Assembly: GCA_029339195.1 (NCBI GenBank)
Contig: JAPTJF010000072.1
Location: 118,966 to 182,965, forward strand
Direction: 5' to 3'
From: Micractinium sp. NFX-FRZ
Lineage: Eukaryota; Chlorophyta; Trebouxiophyceae; Chlorellales; Chlorellaceae
DNA length: 64,000 nt
A program made the translations under genes and the position numbers. A model generated the notes under the pieces. That model had not been told where the DNA came from. It saw nothing but the letters and a program-made list of their open reading frames with translations, and did no database searches. Shown here one piece after another: positions 33,101 to 45,100 of the stretch (position 1 is the first letter of the stretch; every line of letters begins with the position of its first letter).

Positions 33101-36100
33101 TGGTAGTGCGAAATGTTGGGCGTTGGCACACAGGGGCGAAGAAGGCAACAGGCGTCAGGGCACACAGGCAGGGTGTCAGCAGCCTGCGTTCCCTGGGGCC
33201 GATGTGAGCTCTCAAGGGTTTGGGGGGTTCAAGGACGGGAAGTTCAAATTCCCGTCCTTCAGCCACCCAGGAAGGCGAGGGGGCACCCTGCTTGATGCGG
33301 CGCTGCAGGCTGCTGCAACACTGTAGCGGGCAGTCCTAGTCCGGGGCTGTTGGGTCCTGCGCTGCTGGCTCTTGCGCACACATGCTTGCTCTGCTCCAAG
33401 CTCCGCCCCACCCCCGCCCCCCCTCTGCAGGCGCGCTGTGCTCGTTTGAGTGCCTGAGCGAGAAGCTGGGGCGCCTGTTTGAGCCGTACGTCATCCAGAT
33501 CCTGCCCATGCTGCTCAACTGCTTCGGCGACAGCTCGCAGGCGGTGAGTACAGCAGCGTCGTGCGCGCGGACCAACCACAGCGGGGCGGCACCAGCGAAC
33601 AGCGTGCACCAGTGGCGCAGCAAGTGTGTGCAGTGGGCCATCCCAAGGGATCCTACCGGCGCGGCGTCCGCCCGGTGCACCCGCCTGGTGTGCGCCCAAA
33701 CATCGAATCCCAACCCTCTTAAATTCCTGCTCTATGCCGCCGAGGCGCGGCCCGCGCCGTCATGGGCCACCTCCTGCGCTCGCAACCCACATCCTTGTGT
33801 TCTGCCTTGTTCCGTGCACCCGTGCAGGTGCGCGACGCCGCCGAGGGCGCTGCCCGCGCCATCATGGGGCAGCTGTCTGGGCAGGGCGTGAAGCTGGTGC
33901 TGCCCGCGCTGCTCAAGGGGGTGGAGGACAAGGCGTGGCGCACCAAGCAGGGCAGCATCCAGGTGCGGGGCGGGTGGGGATGGTGGGTGGTGGGCAGTCA
34001 AGTACACTTGGCGCACCAAGCAGGGCAGCACCCCGGCCAGGGGCGGGCGCACATGTGGATGGGTGGGCGTGGCGCACCAAGCACCATTTCGGACAGGCAC
34101 ACACCTTCGCTGCTTGCCCCCATGCCGCTCAATGCCAGCCCTGCCCCTGCACCACCCGCCACTGCCCCCCCTTGTGCAGCTGCTGGGCGCCATGGCCCAC
34201 TGCGCCCCCAACCAACTTGACCTCTGACACCCCTCATATCAACACCCCGTCTGTGGATTGCAGCTGCTGGGCGCCATGGCGCACTGCGCCCCCAAGCAGC
34301 TCGGCTCCTGCCTGCCCGTGGTGGTGCCCCGCCTGGGCGAGGTGCTGGCAGACCCACACCCCAAGGTGGCCTCCGCAGCAAGGACTGCCCTGAACGAGGT
34401 GAGCCGGTGGTTTGATGTGTGTGTGTTGTGTGTGTTGTGGTGGTGGTGTGCATAACCAATCATGCCACGGTGGCTGTCGGTGTTGTGTGGCAAAGGGAGC
34501 AAGGAAACTCAACGAGGTGAGCCGCCGGCTTTTGTTTGTGTGTGCTTACCACAGACCTCGTGGCAGGCTCGGTGGGGTGCGTGCCACTGCCCGCCTGGCG
34601 CATGCCTGCCCAGTCACCCCGCCTGCTGCTCCCGCCCCACCTGCTCACAGGCCCCCCTGCTCCCCCACCTGCTCCCAGCCCCATCTGCTCCCCCACTGCT
34701 CCCCCACCCCCCTGCTCCCCCACCTGCTTTCCACCCCACCTGCTCCCCGCCCCACCTGTTGCCTGCCCCACCTGCTCCCCCCACCCCTCCACCCCTCAGG
34801 TTGGCTCCGTGATCCGCAACCCAGAGGTGGCCAAGCTGGTGCCCGTGCTGCTGGCAGGTGAGCACTCTACGACTCTTTGTTTCACTGAGACCAGCTTCAA
34901 TTGACCAATTACTGATAAAGCATGGCTGGTGGTGGTACTGGTGCTGCTGGCAGGAGTGAGTAGTGGACCAGGTGGCGAGTGGATGGTACTCAAAAGTTGG
35001 GGAGGCACGGTGTTGAGGGGGCTGCCATGTGCCGCCTGAGCACCACCAGCCAGAGCCATCAGCCTGACCAACAGCAATGCCCTGCCCGCGTCGCCTTTTT
35101 GTTGTTGTCCAACTGTCTAACTTTCACGCCGTTGAGTCCACCCTCTTCACCCCTGCAGCCATTGCGGACCCCAACAACAACAACAAGGCCTGCCTGGACA
35201 CGCTGCTGGCCACCGTGTTTGTCAACACAGGTGCGTGGGGCGTTCAAGCGTAATTGTACAGTGCGTGCGGCTGCAGCTTACTTGGAACCGCCCTGCCTGC
35301 CTCATTTGCCTGTCCGGACCTCCATATGCCCGCTGCTTGCGAGCGTTCCCCTGCCTGCCCAGTGGACGCCCTCTCACTGGCGCTCAGCATCCCTGGTGTG
35401 CACCGTGGCCCCGCCCTTCTCACCCTCACCCTGTTGCTTGCTTCCTTCCTTCCGGAAACCGCCTGCAGTGGACGCCCCCTCCCTGGCGCTCATCATCCCT
35501 GTTGTGCACCGCGGCCTGCGCGACCGCTCAGGTGCGTTGTGTGCATAACCACAGGTTTTGGTTGGGGTGGGGGCCGGGTGGGAGGCCCTGCGCCCGTGCC
35601 GCCTGCCGCGGGGCTTGCAGGCAGGGAGGCACTGCGGGCGTGCCCCGCTTGGTCATGCACACCGCACGTGCTGTCTATCCATCAAACCGACACACATGCT
35701 CGGCGGACCTTTGCCCCCGCCGCACAAGCGGTCTGGCCGCATCGCGGGCAGCCTGTGCACCCTCTGCCCTCCTTTACCCCCGCCCTTCGAACCCACTCCT
35801 CACGACCTCGTTTCTCTGCCTGCTGCAGGCGACCTCAAGAAGCGGGCCGGCCGCATCGTGGGCAACCTGTGCACCCTGGTGAACGACCCACGTGACATGG
35901 CGCCCTACGTGGCCCTGCTGCTGCCAGAGCTCAAGGTTTGTATTTTCGATAATGTATAAATAGTAATGCTTAAAAGCAGCCGGCGGGCCTGGTTTGTGGG
36001 GCCTGCGGGTGAGCGACATGGCGCCCTGCGTGGCCATGCTGCTGCCAGAACTCAAGGTACCCTCTTGCTAATGGTTGAATCCAAGTTTACTCAATGAATT

Positions 36101-39100
36101 TGACTTAAATGTGCCTGTTTGGGTGGTTGGGCAATTAACCCTCTGCAGGGCGCGGTTGCCGTGCCAGACTCCACATGCGTGGCTGTGCCATGCCTCGTCC
36201 CCCGCCTACCCGGGCCATGCCTTGTCTCCCCCGCCCTACCATTACCACACCCATACGCACTTCCATAACCAACCCTGCCCCCTCCCTGCCCCGCCCCGCA
36301 GTCGGCTCTGGTGGACCCGCTGCCCGAAGTGCGCGCCACGGCGGCCAAGGCAATGGGCTCTTTGGTCAAGGGTGAGTGCCCGCATCCAGTGCTTGCAACA
36401 CACACATGATTGAATAAGAATAACAACAGCAAGGGTCTTGTTTGCAATACACATAGTTGGATAAGAATGGCAACAGCAAGGGTCTTGTAGGTGGTGGTTT
36501 GGTGGCCCGCCCTGCCTGACGTGCGTGCCTGGCACAGCCGGCAAGGCCATGGGCTCAAGGTTGAGTGCTGTTTGGACAAGGGGCGGGTGGGGCGGGGTGG
36601 AGGGAGCTGGGCTGCGCAGGGCTGGAGGGCATACACACCTTGCTTTCGTAGCAAAACTCAAACACATGGGACATGCGTGTGTCTGTTGCTGTTTCCCAGA
36701 CTTGATCAGCATCATCTGCATGGTTTCATCCGTTTCTTTTCATCTGATGCCTCACGCCCTGCAGACATGGGAGAGGAGGGCCTGGGCGGCGTGGTGCCCT
36801 GGCTGCTGGAGAAGCTGCGCAGCGAGTCGAGCGCGGTGGAGCGGTCGGGCGCGGCACAGGTGAGGCCCCCCTCCTGTTTCCTACCAAGCCACTTGCTGTC
36901 TCACACTGCGCTGGGCTGGGCTGGGGATGGGCTGGGATGGACAGGCTGTGGTGCAGCGGGGCCAGCACGGTGCAGCGGGCGGCGGGGCGGGGGGCAGGCA
37001 TGCTCACCCCTTTGACTCTGCAGTGGGGTGCATTCCCTCTGGGGTGGGCTCCGCCTGTGCCCGCACCTGCTTTGGGCTGCTGCTATTATTACTACCAACT
37101 ACTGAATGGTTCATTTGCCAATTCATTTGCCAACGCAAATCCCTCCGCTGCAGGGCCTGGCGGAGGTGCTGGCGGTGCAGGGGGCCGGCCAGGTGGCTGC
37201 CCTGCTGCCCGACATCATCGCCGGCTGCCGCGCACGCAACGCAGGTGCGGGGGGTTAGGAGGGAGGGATGCTAGGGCCGGTCGGCGGTCCCCCGTGTGCG
37301 CTGCGCTGTTGGTTGCGCATCGCTGCGCTGTTGGCTGCGCATGTGGCTGCGGCACACCCAGCCCCACCTCCCCCAGGTTGCCTGCCGCTCTGCCCTTTCG
37401 AAAGTAAGCAGGACAGGTAGTTCAATGTAGCGGCTCGTGCTGAAGTTACGACTTACACTCGCCTCCCTCCTTGCCTGTGCCCCCCGCTGCCCCGCAGCCG
37501 TGCGCGAGGGCCACCTCACCCTCTTCCGCTACCTGCCACTGTGCATGCCCCAGGAGTTTGTGGAGTACCTGCCCCAGGTGAGGACACCATGTTCACACAC
37601 GTGTTGTTGTACTGGTATGCGTTGTGGTCAGCAAACTGTGCGCTGCCCCCACACGGGTGAGTCGTGCAGCACCTGCCCCAGGTGGGGGGCCACGTCAGCG
37701 CGCAGAAAAGGTTGCTGTTTGCTTGTGGCTTTGGATTGGGTTTTATCAACTGCCAGGAGTGGGTGTTTGTGCAGGAGGTGCTGCCAGATCTGCGTGCCCC
37801 AGCAGGGTACCTACTCCAGGCTAGCAGTCACCTGTCGCACTCATGTCCCACTGCAGTGCATTGTTGTGCATACACCAGTGTGGTTTGCCACCAGTGTGGT
37901 GCGCCACATGAGTGCCTGTACACTCTCCCCACCTTACACTCTCTTCCCCTTGCACCCCCGCAGGTGCTCTCCTGCATCCTGGACGGCCTGGCCAACAAAG
38001 CAGAGGGGGTGCATGCAACGCCGCCCTCCCTCCTCCCCCCATCCTTCACTCTCTCCCCTGCATGCCGCACTCCCCGCAGGTGCCCTCCCTGCATTCTCGA
38101 CGGCCTTGTCAACACGGCACAGAGCATGCGGCTCCGCCTGCCCTGCGCCCCTTACCTTGCCTTCTCCCTCTTGTCTAGTCCAGTCGTTACAGCTTTTCAC
38201 ATCCCCAAGAGGATTCAACTTCAGGACGAACCATTATCCTGAGAGGTTGACGAGGCATGCACCATCTTGTGTGCACCCTCGCAGGTGCTGTCCTGCATTC
38301 TCGACGGCCTGGCCGACGAGGCAGAGGGCGTGCGCGACGCCGCCCTGTCGGCGGGGCGCATCGCTGTGGAGCTGTATGCGGAGAGCGCGCTGCCGCTGGT
38401 GCTGCCCGCAGTGGAGGACGGCATCGTCAGCAACAACTGGCGCATCCGCCAGTCCTCGGTGGAGCTGCTGGGCGACCTGCTGTTCAAGGTGAGGTGGATG
38501 GGCGGGTGGGTGGGGCAGCTGCTGTCTGTCTCCCTGTTGGGGCGGGAGGCTCTGTGTGTCCGGGGAGGAGGGCGTGGGTGGAGGGTGGTGTTGTCAGCAA
38601 GCACTGGCGCGTCAGGCAGTTGTTGGTGGAGCCTGCTGGGAGACCTGCTGTTCCCCAAGGTGGGTGGCGGGGGGGCATGTGAGGACCGTGTGCTGGGAAG
38701 AGTTTGAGGAACATGAGGGGCCCCATCCTGCCCTGTCTTGCTCATTTTCCACACTGTTCACACTCAGCGCTGCTTCTGCACGGTTCCGTCTCGCACCTGT
38801 TCATGCCAAGCGCAGGTGGCTGGCGCAACCAGCCCACCGAGGAGGACGAGCAGGGCCCAAGAACCTGTTCCGACTCCTTATTATACTGTCGTGCTGCACA
38901 TCAATGCCTTGCAGGTGGCGGGCACCACGGGGCGCATCCAGCAGGACCTGCACAACGAGGAGGAGGAGGGGATCAGCGTGGAGGCGCACGGCAGGGCCAT
39001 CATCAACGCACTGGGCCTGGGCAAGTGAGTGGCGACACCTTGCAACGTGCCAGTTGCGCTGTGGGCAGTGTGGGTGGGGAGAGGCGTGTAACAGGGTAGC

Positions 39101-42100
39101 TACGCGGCGCGTAAAAGGGTGGCTACGTGGTGCGTACAAGGGTGGCCATTGTGGGCATGGGGGGAGGGGGTGTTGTCTGGTGCCGAGTGGCACGTCAGCA
39201 ACTGCGTGTGTCCCACATGGCACGCCTTTTCATACCCATCGCTTCCCTTCCGTCCCTCTGTTTCACAACTCGTGTGCAGGCGCAACCACGTGCTGGCCAC
39301 TGTGTACATGGCGCGCAGCGACGTCGCCTACACCGTGCGCACAGGTGTGCAAGGCGGGGCCCAGTTGGCAGAGCGCCTTGCTGGCAGGGCGGGGTGGGCA
39401 GGGCGGGGCGGGGCGGCGCAGGCTGAAGCTCTGCCGGTCGCTCAGCCATCAATACCGCACTGGTGCATTCCTCCGTTCTAGATCGGTGTGAGGGGTGTCC
39501 TAACCAAGCAACCATGTGGGGTGCCCCCTCCCCTCCCACCCACCGTGCCCCCTCCCCTCCCCCGCCCCGCAGCCGCGCTGCACGTGTGGAAGACGGTTGT
39601 GACCAACACCCCCAAGACCTTGGGCGAGCTGCTGCCCGCGCTGATGGGCATCATCATCCAGAGCCTGGCGGACCCAGGTGGGCCCACCTCTTATTTGCAA
39701 TCGCATCCCTCGTCAGGCGTGTGACGCCTTGGCAGTCATCAGACTCTGCAAGCACGCCAGGCATGTTGGGCCCTGAAAGTGTTGAGCTCACCACCGGACA
39801 CTAACTAAACACTGGGTGTGGCTGCTGTGCAGGCGAGGATCGGCGGCAGATGGCGGGGCGCTGCCTGGGCGAGCTGGTCCGAAAGATGGGGGACCGCATC
39901 CTGTCGCAGATCATCCCCATCCTGCGCAACGGCATGGCCTCGCCGCACGCCACCACGCGCCAGGTCAGCTTGTGGGAAGCGTGCTTGCGCATGCGTGTGT
40001 GCCTGGTCGGGCACGCGCTGCAATGCAGTGCCAGACGTGTGCAGCGGCGCCTGCTGGGCGGTGGGGAAAGCGCAGCGCCGGCCGGCGTGGTGGAGAATGC
40101 AACGCCCGGTCGGCCTCCCTCCAGCAATGCAACACCCGCTGCATCCCTCCCCCGCCCTGCAGGGCGTGTGCAACGGCCTCAAGGAGGTGATGGAGAATGC
40201 AACGCGCACGCAGCTGGCAGACCACCTGGCCGACCTGCTGCTGCCCATCCAGGTGGGGCCCGCTTTGTGCTTGAGTATTCTAGTTATCATGTCAACAGTA
40301 TGAAGCTGCCTGGCGTGGCTGGCTGGCAGGCTGGCTTTGCCTTGGCCCGGCAGGCCGTGCCTGCGCCCAATGTGGGCTGGGGGGCGCAGCCAGATGTGCG
40401 GCCACGGTCGAAACAGCCCACTAGCGGCGAGTACTCGCTTGGCTGCCTGCCTCCCCGCACCCCCCAAGCCCAACGTATCAACACACAACTTGAACTGCGT
40501 GCCTGTTGTTGCAGGGCGCGCTGTGCGACGACGACGTGGGCGTGCGCACCGCCGCGGGCGGCGTGTTCAATGTCCTCTTCAAGAGCGGCGGTGGCTCCGC
40601 CATGGATTCCGTTATCCCCGCACTGCTGGGCGGGCTGGACTCGGAGGCACACGCCACCCAGGTGGGCGGGCGGGCAGGCGGGCACGATGGGACAGGCGAG
40701 GCTTTGTGGGAACGCTGACGTAGCGGTGGGTTGAGGCAGGCGTGGGGTGGGCTGTGGGGTTGGGTCGGGGTGCCGAGGCCTGCGGCCGGTGCGTAGAGAG
40801 GAAGACAGGCGGGGGTTGTGGGCGGGGGTGGGGCAGCCCCTGCTGAGGCACCAGGCTGCGGCCTGACGCCAGGCGTGCGTGCTCCGCCCCCTGCTCCCGC
40901 CTCCCTGATGCCCCATCCTCACCACCTGCCCCTGGCGCCCGCACGATACCTCTTGTTGGCGGAACCACTGACACCCTGCCCTTGCTGCCCCCCCTGCCAG
41001 GCGCTGGAGGGCCTGCGCGTCGTGCTGGGCGTGCGGCCGCAGCTGCTGAGCGTCATGGTGCCCCGCCTCATCAAGCCCCCCATCACCTCCACCAACCTGC
41101 GCGCGCTGGGCGCGCTGGCCGAGGTGGCAGGTGCGCCGCGCATGCTGCGCACGCTGTGGTCGTGCTGCCCTCACAAGGCCCCTCTCAGGCTGAGCCCACA
41201 AGGCTCTCTGTGCTGGGGCCTGAATCCCCGCCCGGACGTGGGCCGCCTCGTGTGCAGGGGGGAGCAGGGCCTTGCTGCACACCCCTGGCCAGCTCTTGTC
41301 CTGCCTTCATTGACACTACACCTGCCTTCCCTTTCCATCCACCCCCTCTTGCAGGCCCCACCATCCACTCCCACCTGCCCGCCCTCATGCCCCCGCTGCT
41401 CACACTGGCCAGCAGCCACCCCGACGTGTCGCCCTCGGCGGCCGCCGCCCACCAGGCGGTGGCGGCGGTGGCGCTGTCGGTGCAGGTGCGTGCCCTGGGC
41501 TGGGCTGGGCTGGCTGGGCTGGGCAGTAGCTGTTGATGCGTCTGCCCATCGCCGGCCCGCCTGGTGCTGCCCGCCTCGTCGTCACGCAGCAGGCGCTTTT
41601 GCCTGCTGCTGCTGTGCTGTGGCCTGATACATCTTTCGGGTGCAGCGCCTGCCTGAGCCGCCGCTCATTCTCAGCCGGCAGTTGATCGGGACACCCAGTG
41701 GTCAGGCCCTCCGTGCCCACGGCAGAGTTTGGATGGCACTCAGCTCCCGCCAGCTTGCCTGGCAATCCACCCTTTCTGCCTTGCTGAGGCTAGCCAACCT
41801 TACCAGCAGTTACACCAATGCCTGCCACTCGCCTGCTTCCCTCCCTCCTTGCCCTTCCCGCAGGAGGATGGGCTGTACCTGCTGATGCAAGAGCTGCAGC
41901 GTGGGCTGGAGGAGCCGGCGCGGCGGCGGGGGTCCGCCACCGTGGTGGCCCTCTTCTGCAAGGCCTCCAAGCTCGACTTCCAGGAGCACGTGCCCGCCCT
42001 CATCACGGTGGGTTGGGGGGAGCCGTGTGTGCAGCGGGTGGGGGTGCGGCCGCCAAAGCCGGCTTGTATGGCCACTTGCGTGTGTGTGTGTGTGTGTGTG

Positions 42101-45100
42101 TGCCTGGCGGCCAACACCGCAGCATTGTCTGTGTGCTGCCGCCTCGGCCCGCTCATGCCTCTGCTTTCCAAATCACCTAGGGCAAGGGAGTCGGGGTTGG
42201 GTGTTATGGCTCGGAACTGGTCAACCGGGAGCGGCTGCTTTCCCTCTGGGCGGCCAGCAGGCGGGGAGGGCCTCGCCTCCCCTTCTTTTTGTACATTGTC
42301 ATTGAATTGCATTGATTGTCATTACATTTTGTTCCTGCCGCAGTCCCTGGTGCCCCTGCTGACAGAGGAGGAGGAGGGGCATGCTGTGCGCTGCCTCTCT
42401 CCCCTGCTTACCTCGCCCAACCATCTACTCACTACCCCACCTTCCCTTCCTTGTTACATATCATCACTTATCATATGTCATGTGCTCCTGTGCCGCAGTC
42501 CCTAGTGCCCCTGCTGACGGAGGATGAGGAGGAGACGCTGGTGGCGTGCTGGGAGGCGCTGGGTGCGGTGACCGCCTCCATCCCCAAGGAAATGCAGCCC
42601 AGCTTTGTGCGATGCCTAAAGGTGAGTGAGCACACCCTAGGCTGCCTCTGGGGGTGGGCAAGTTGGGTGGGTGGTGGGTGAGTGCGTGGGTGGACACGCG
42701 CTGCCGCACGCCCGCATGCAAGAACAAGAGCAAGGGAGGCTGCACGGTGCTTGCTGTGCAGGGTTGGAGGTGTGCAGTCGCGGGGCGGTCGCCGCTTCTC
42801 AAACTGCATGCAGTCCGGTCTTTTGTGCTACTCCTGGTTGAGGTGAACACAAAGCTGGCGGGAGGGGGGCGGCGGCACTGCAGGACGCCGGGCTTGCAAT
42901 GAGCAGCAAGAGAGGATGGCGCAAGCCTCCTCGCGTTTGACTTCCCTGTGCATGTGCTCACGACGCATGAAACACTGTTCGCAACCATATTTGCCACACT
43001 GCAGGACGCCGTGGGCACTGCGCACGACAAGCAGCGGCGCAAGCGGCGCGGCGGGCCGCTGCTGGTGCCGGGCTTCTGCCTGCCCAAGGCGCTGGGCCCG
43101 GTGCTGCCGATCTACCTGCAGGGCGTGCTGCAGGTGAGGACGGCAGGCGGGGGGCGGGGCATTTGGGGAGTGAAGTGTGGCACAGGGGATGCGGCACCGC
43201 ACGTTTGGAATGGACAGCTGTTCAGAAATCACCTCCCGTGACTTGACCCTTTGTTTCTTGCTGTAGTCCTCCCTCCTGTCATAGCTGTTCCACTGATATG
43301 CCTCCCCTGGCTTGACCTTGCGTTCCTTTCTTCTTCCTTTCCTTCCTCCTTTTTCTTCCAAACTCCTTTCTTCCTGTCCTCCTCCACCCCCCCAGGGCTC
43401 CTCTGCCGAGCTGCGTGAGCTGGCGGCCGAGGGGCTGGGCGAGCTGGTGGAGGTCACCGGAGAGGCGGCCCTCAAGCCCTATGTCGTCCAGGTGAGGCTG
43501 CCCAGGGGACAGAAGGCGGGCTGCGGTGCATGCGAGGTGGTTAAAGATAAGTCAACAAACCAAGTCGACAGAGTGTCCCCTTGTATTGAGGGAGTATGGT
43601 CATACAGTGGGAATTGTTGGCAGGCAACGGGGTGAGAGCCTTCGGAGGTTGGCGGGGGGCAAAGGCAGGGCTTAATATGAAAGCGGGGCAGGCGGCAGGC
43701 AGGGGGAGAGGCACGGCGTGCGGGTCGTGTTCCCCTCCCTGCTTTCTTCGTGCACCTGATCCTGCAGCTCACCGCCTTCCCCCCCCCGCCCCCCCGCCCC
43801 TCAATCGCATCCCCTGCCACTTCACCCTCCTGTCTTCCGCCACCTTCTTACCCCCTCCTTGCCGCTTCATCATGGAATCAATCCTGTGCAGATCACCGCC
43901 CGCCTCATCTGCAATTTCGGCGACCGCTTCCCCTGCCACCCCACCCGTGGTTCTCAAGTGCCATGCTTTATCCTCTTCCTCACCTCTTCCTCACCTCTTC
44001 TTACACTGCAGATCACCGGCCCCCTCATCCGCATCATCGGCGACCGCTTCCCCTGGCAGATCAAGGCGGCCATCCTCAAAACCCTGGGCCTGCTCATCGG
44101 GTGGGTCAGCGGGCAGGGCGCCCGCCCATGCCTATCAGGGCAGCTGCATACCTGTTTCGGATGCTCGCCCATGCCTGCCTGTCCAGGTGCTGACCTGCTG
44201 CCTGCGCCTTTCTGCTTGCGCAAGCACCCGCCGTCTTTGGTGCTCCCGTCCCTGCTGCCCTCGTTCGTCCTCCCGCTCCCTTGCGCCTGCAGCATGGCGG
44301 GCGCAGGCTTCAAGCCGACCGTGCCTCAGCTGCAACTTAACTCCCTGTTGCCACATGAGCCTCACTGCTGAACTACTGTGTGTCTCCTGTTGCAGCAAGG
44401 CGGGCGCGGGCCTCAAGCCGTTTGTTCCCCAGCTCCAGACCACGTTTGTCAAGTGCCTGGCGGACCCACAGAAGGAGGCAAGCGCCTGCCCACCTGCCTG
44501 CCTCCCTGCTTGGCCCCCTGCCTGCCCGCCTGCCCGCCTGCCTGCCTGCCTGCCCACCTGCCTGCTTAACTACCTGCCTGCCCGCCTGCTTGCCCGCCCG
44601 CCCGCCTGCCTGCCTGCCTGCCCACCTGCCTGCTTAACTACCTGCCTGCCCGCCTGCTTGCCCGCCCGCCCGCCTGCCTGCCTGCCCATCTGGTTTGTTT
44701 CTTGCTAAGCACTGGCTGAGGTTGCTGAGTCCTGTTGCCACCCACCGCGCACTGCCTGCAGGTGCGGCAGCGCGCTGCGGTCAACCTGGGCGACCTCATG
44801 AGCATGAGCATGCGCGCAGACCAGCTGGCCACTGGTGAGTCAATGCAGTCTTGATTGTAGTGTAAAAAGTGTGCGGCCTAGGTGAGAGCTGGGACTGTCC
44901 CTTGAAGGTGTTGCGTGTGTGTGCGCCGACCATGTCCTGCCCTCGTTGGTGCCTGCCCATGCCTGCCCACCCCCGTCTGTGCCTGCCCATGCCCTGCCCA
45001 TGCCCTGCAGACCTGGCCACGGGAGCCAAGACAGCGGAGCCCCACGTGCAGGAGGCGTACCTCAGGGCGCTGCACGGTGCGCATGCTGTGCCACCCTATC

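Larger units (their letters stand above)
33431..40661 (+). other. GCN1: GCN1 exons 30-47 (eEF3-like region)
   Basis: Exons: 33431-33543, 33828-33962, 34264-34398, 34800-34857, 35159-35230, 35469-35531, 35829-35935, 36302-36371, 36765-36859, 37154-37244, 37498-37577, 38285-38488, 38915-39024, 39280-39344, 39573-39677, 39833-39963, 40163-40252, 40515-40661. This is the best conserved part of GCN1, resembling the HEAT domain of elongation factor 3, the region for GCN20 and ribosome contact. Almost every intron here carries a decayed copy of a flanking exon edge. Confidence 0.93.

Noticed and set aside
33225..33265. tRNA-like T-arm (GTTCAAATTCCCG)
   Set aside because: No acceptor stem, D-arm or anticodon arm around it; only a simple hairpin.
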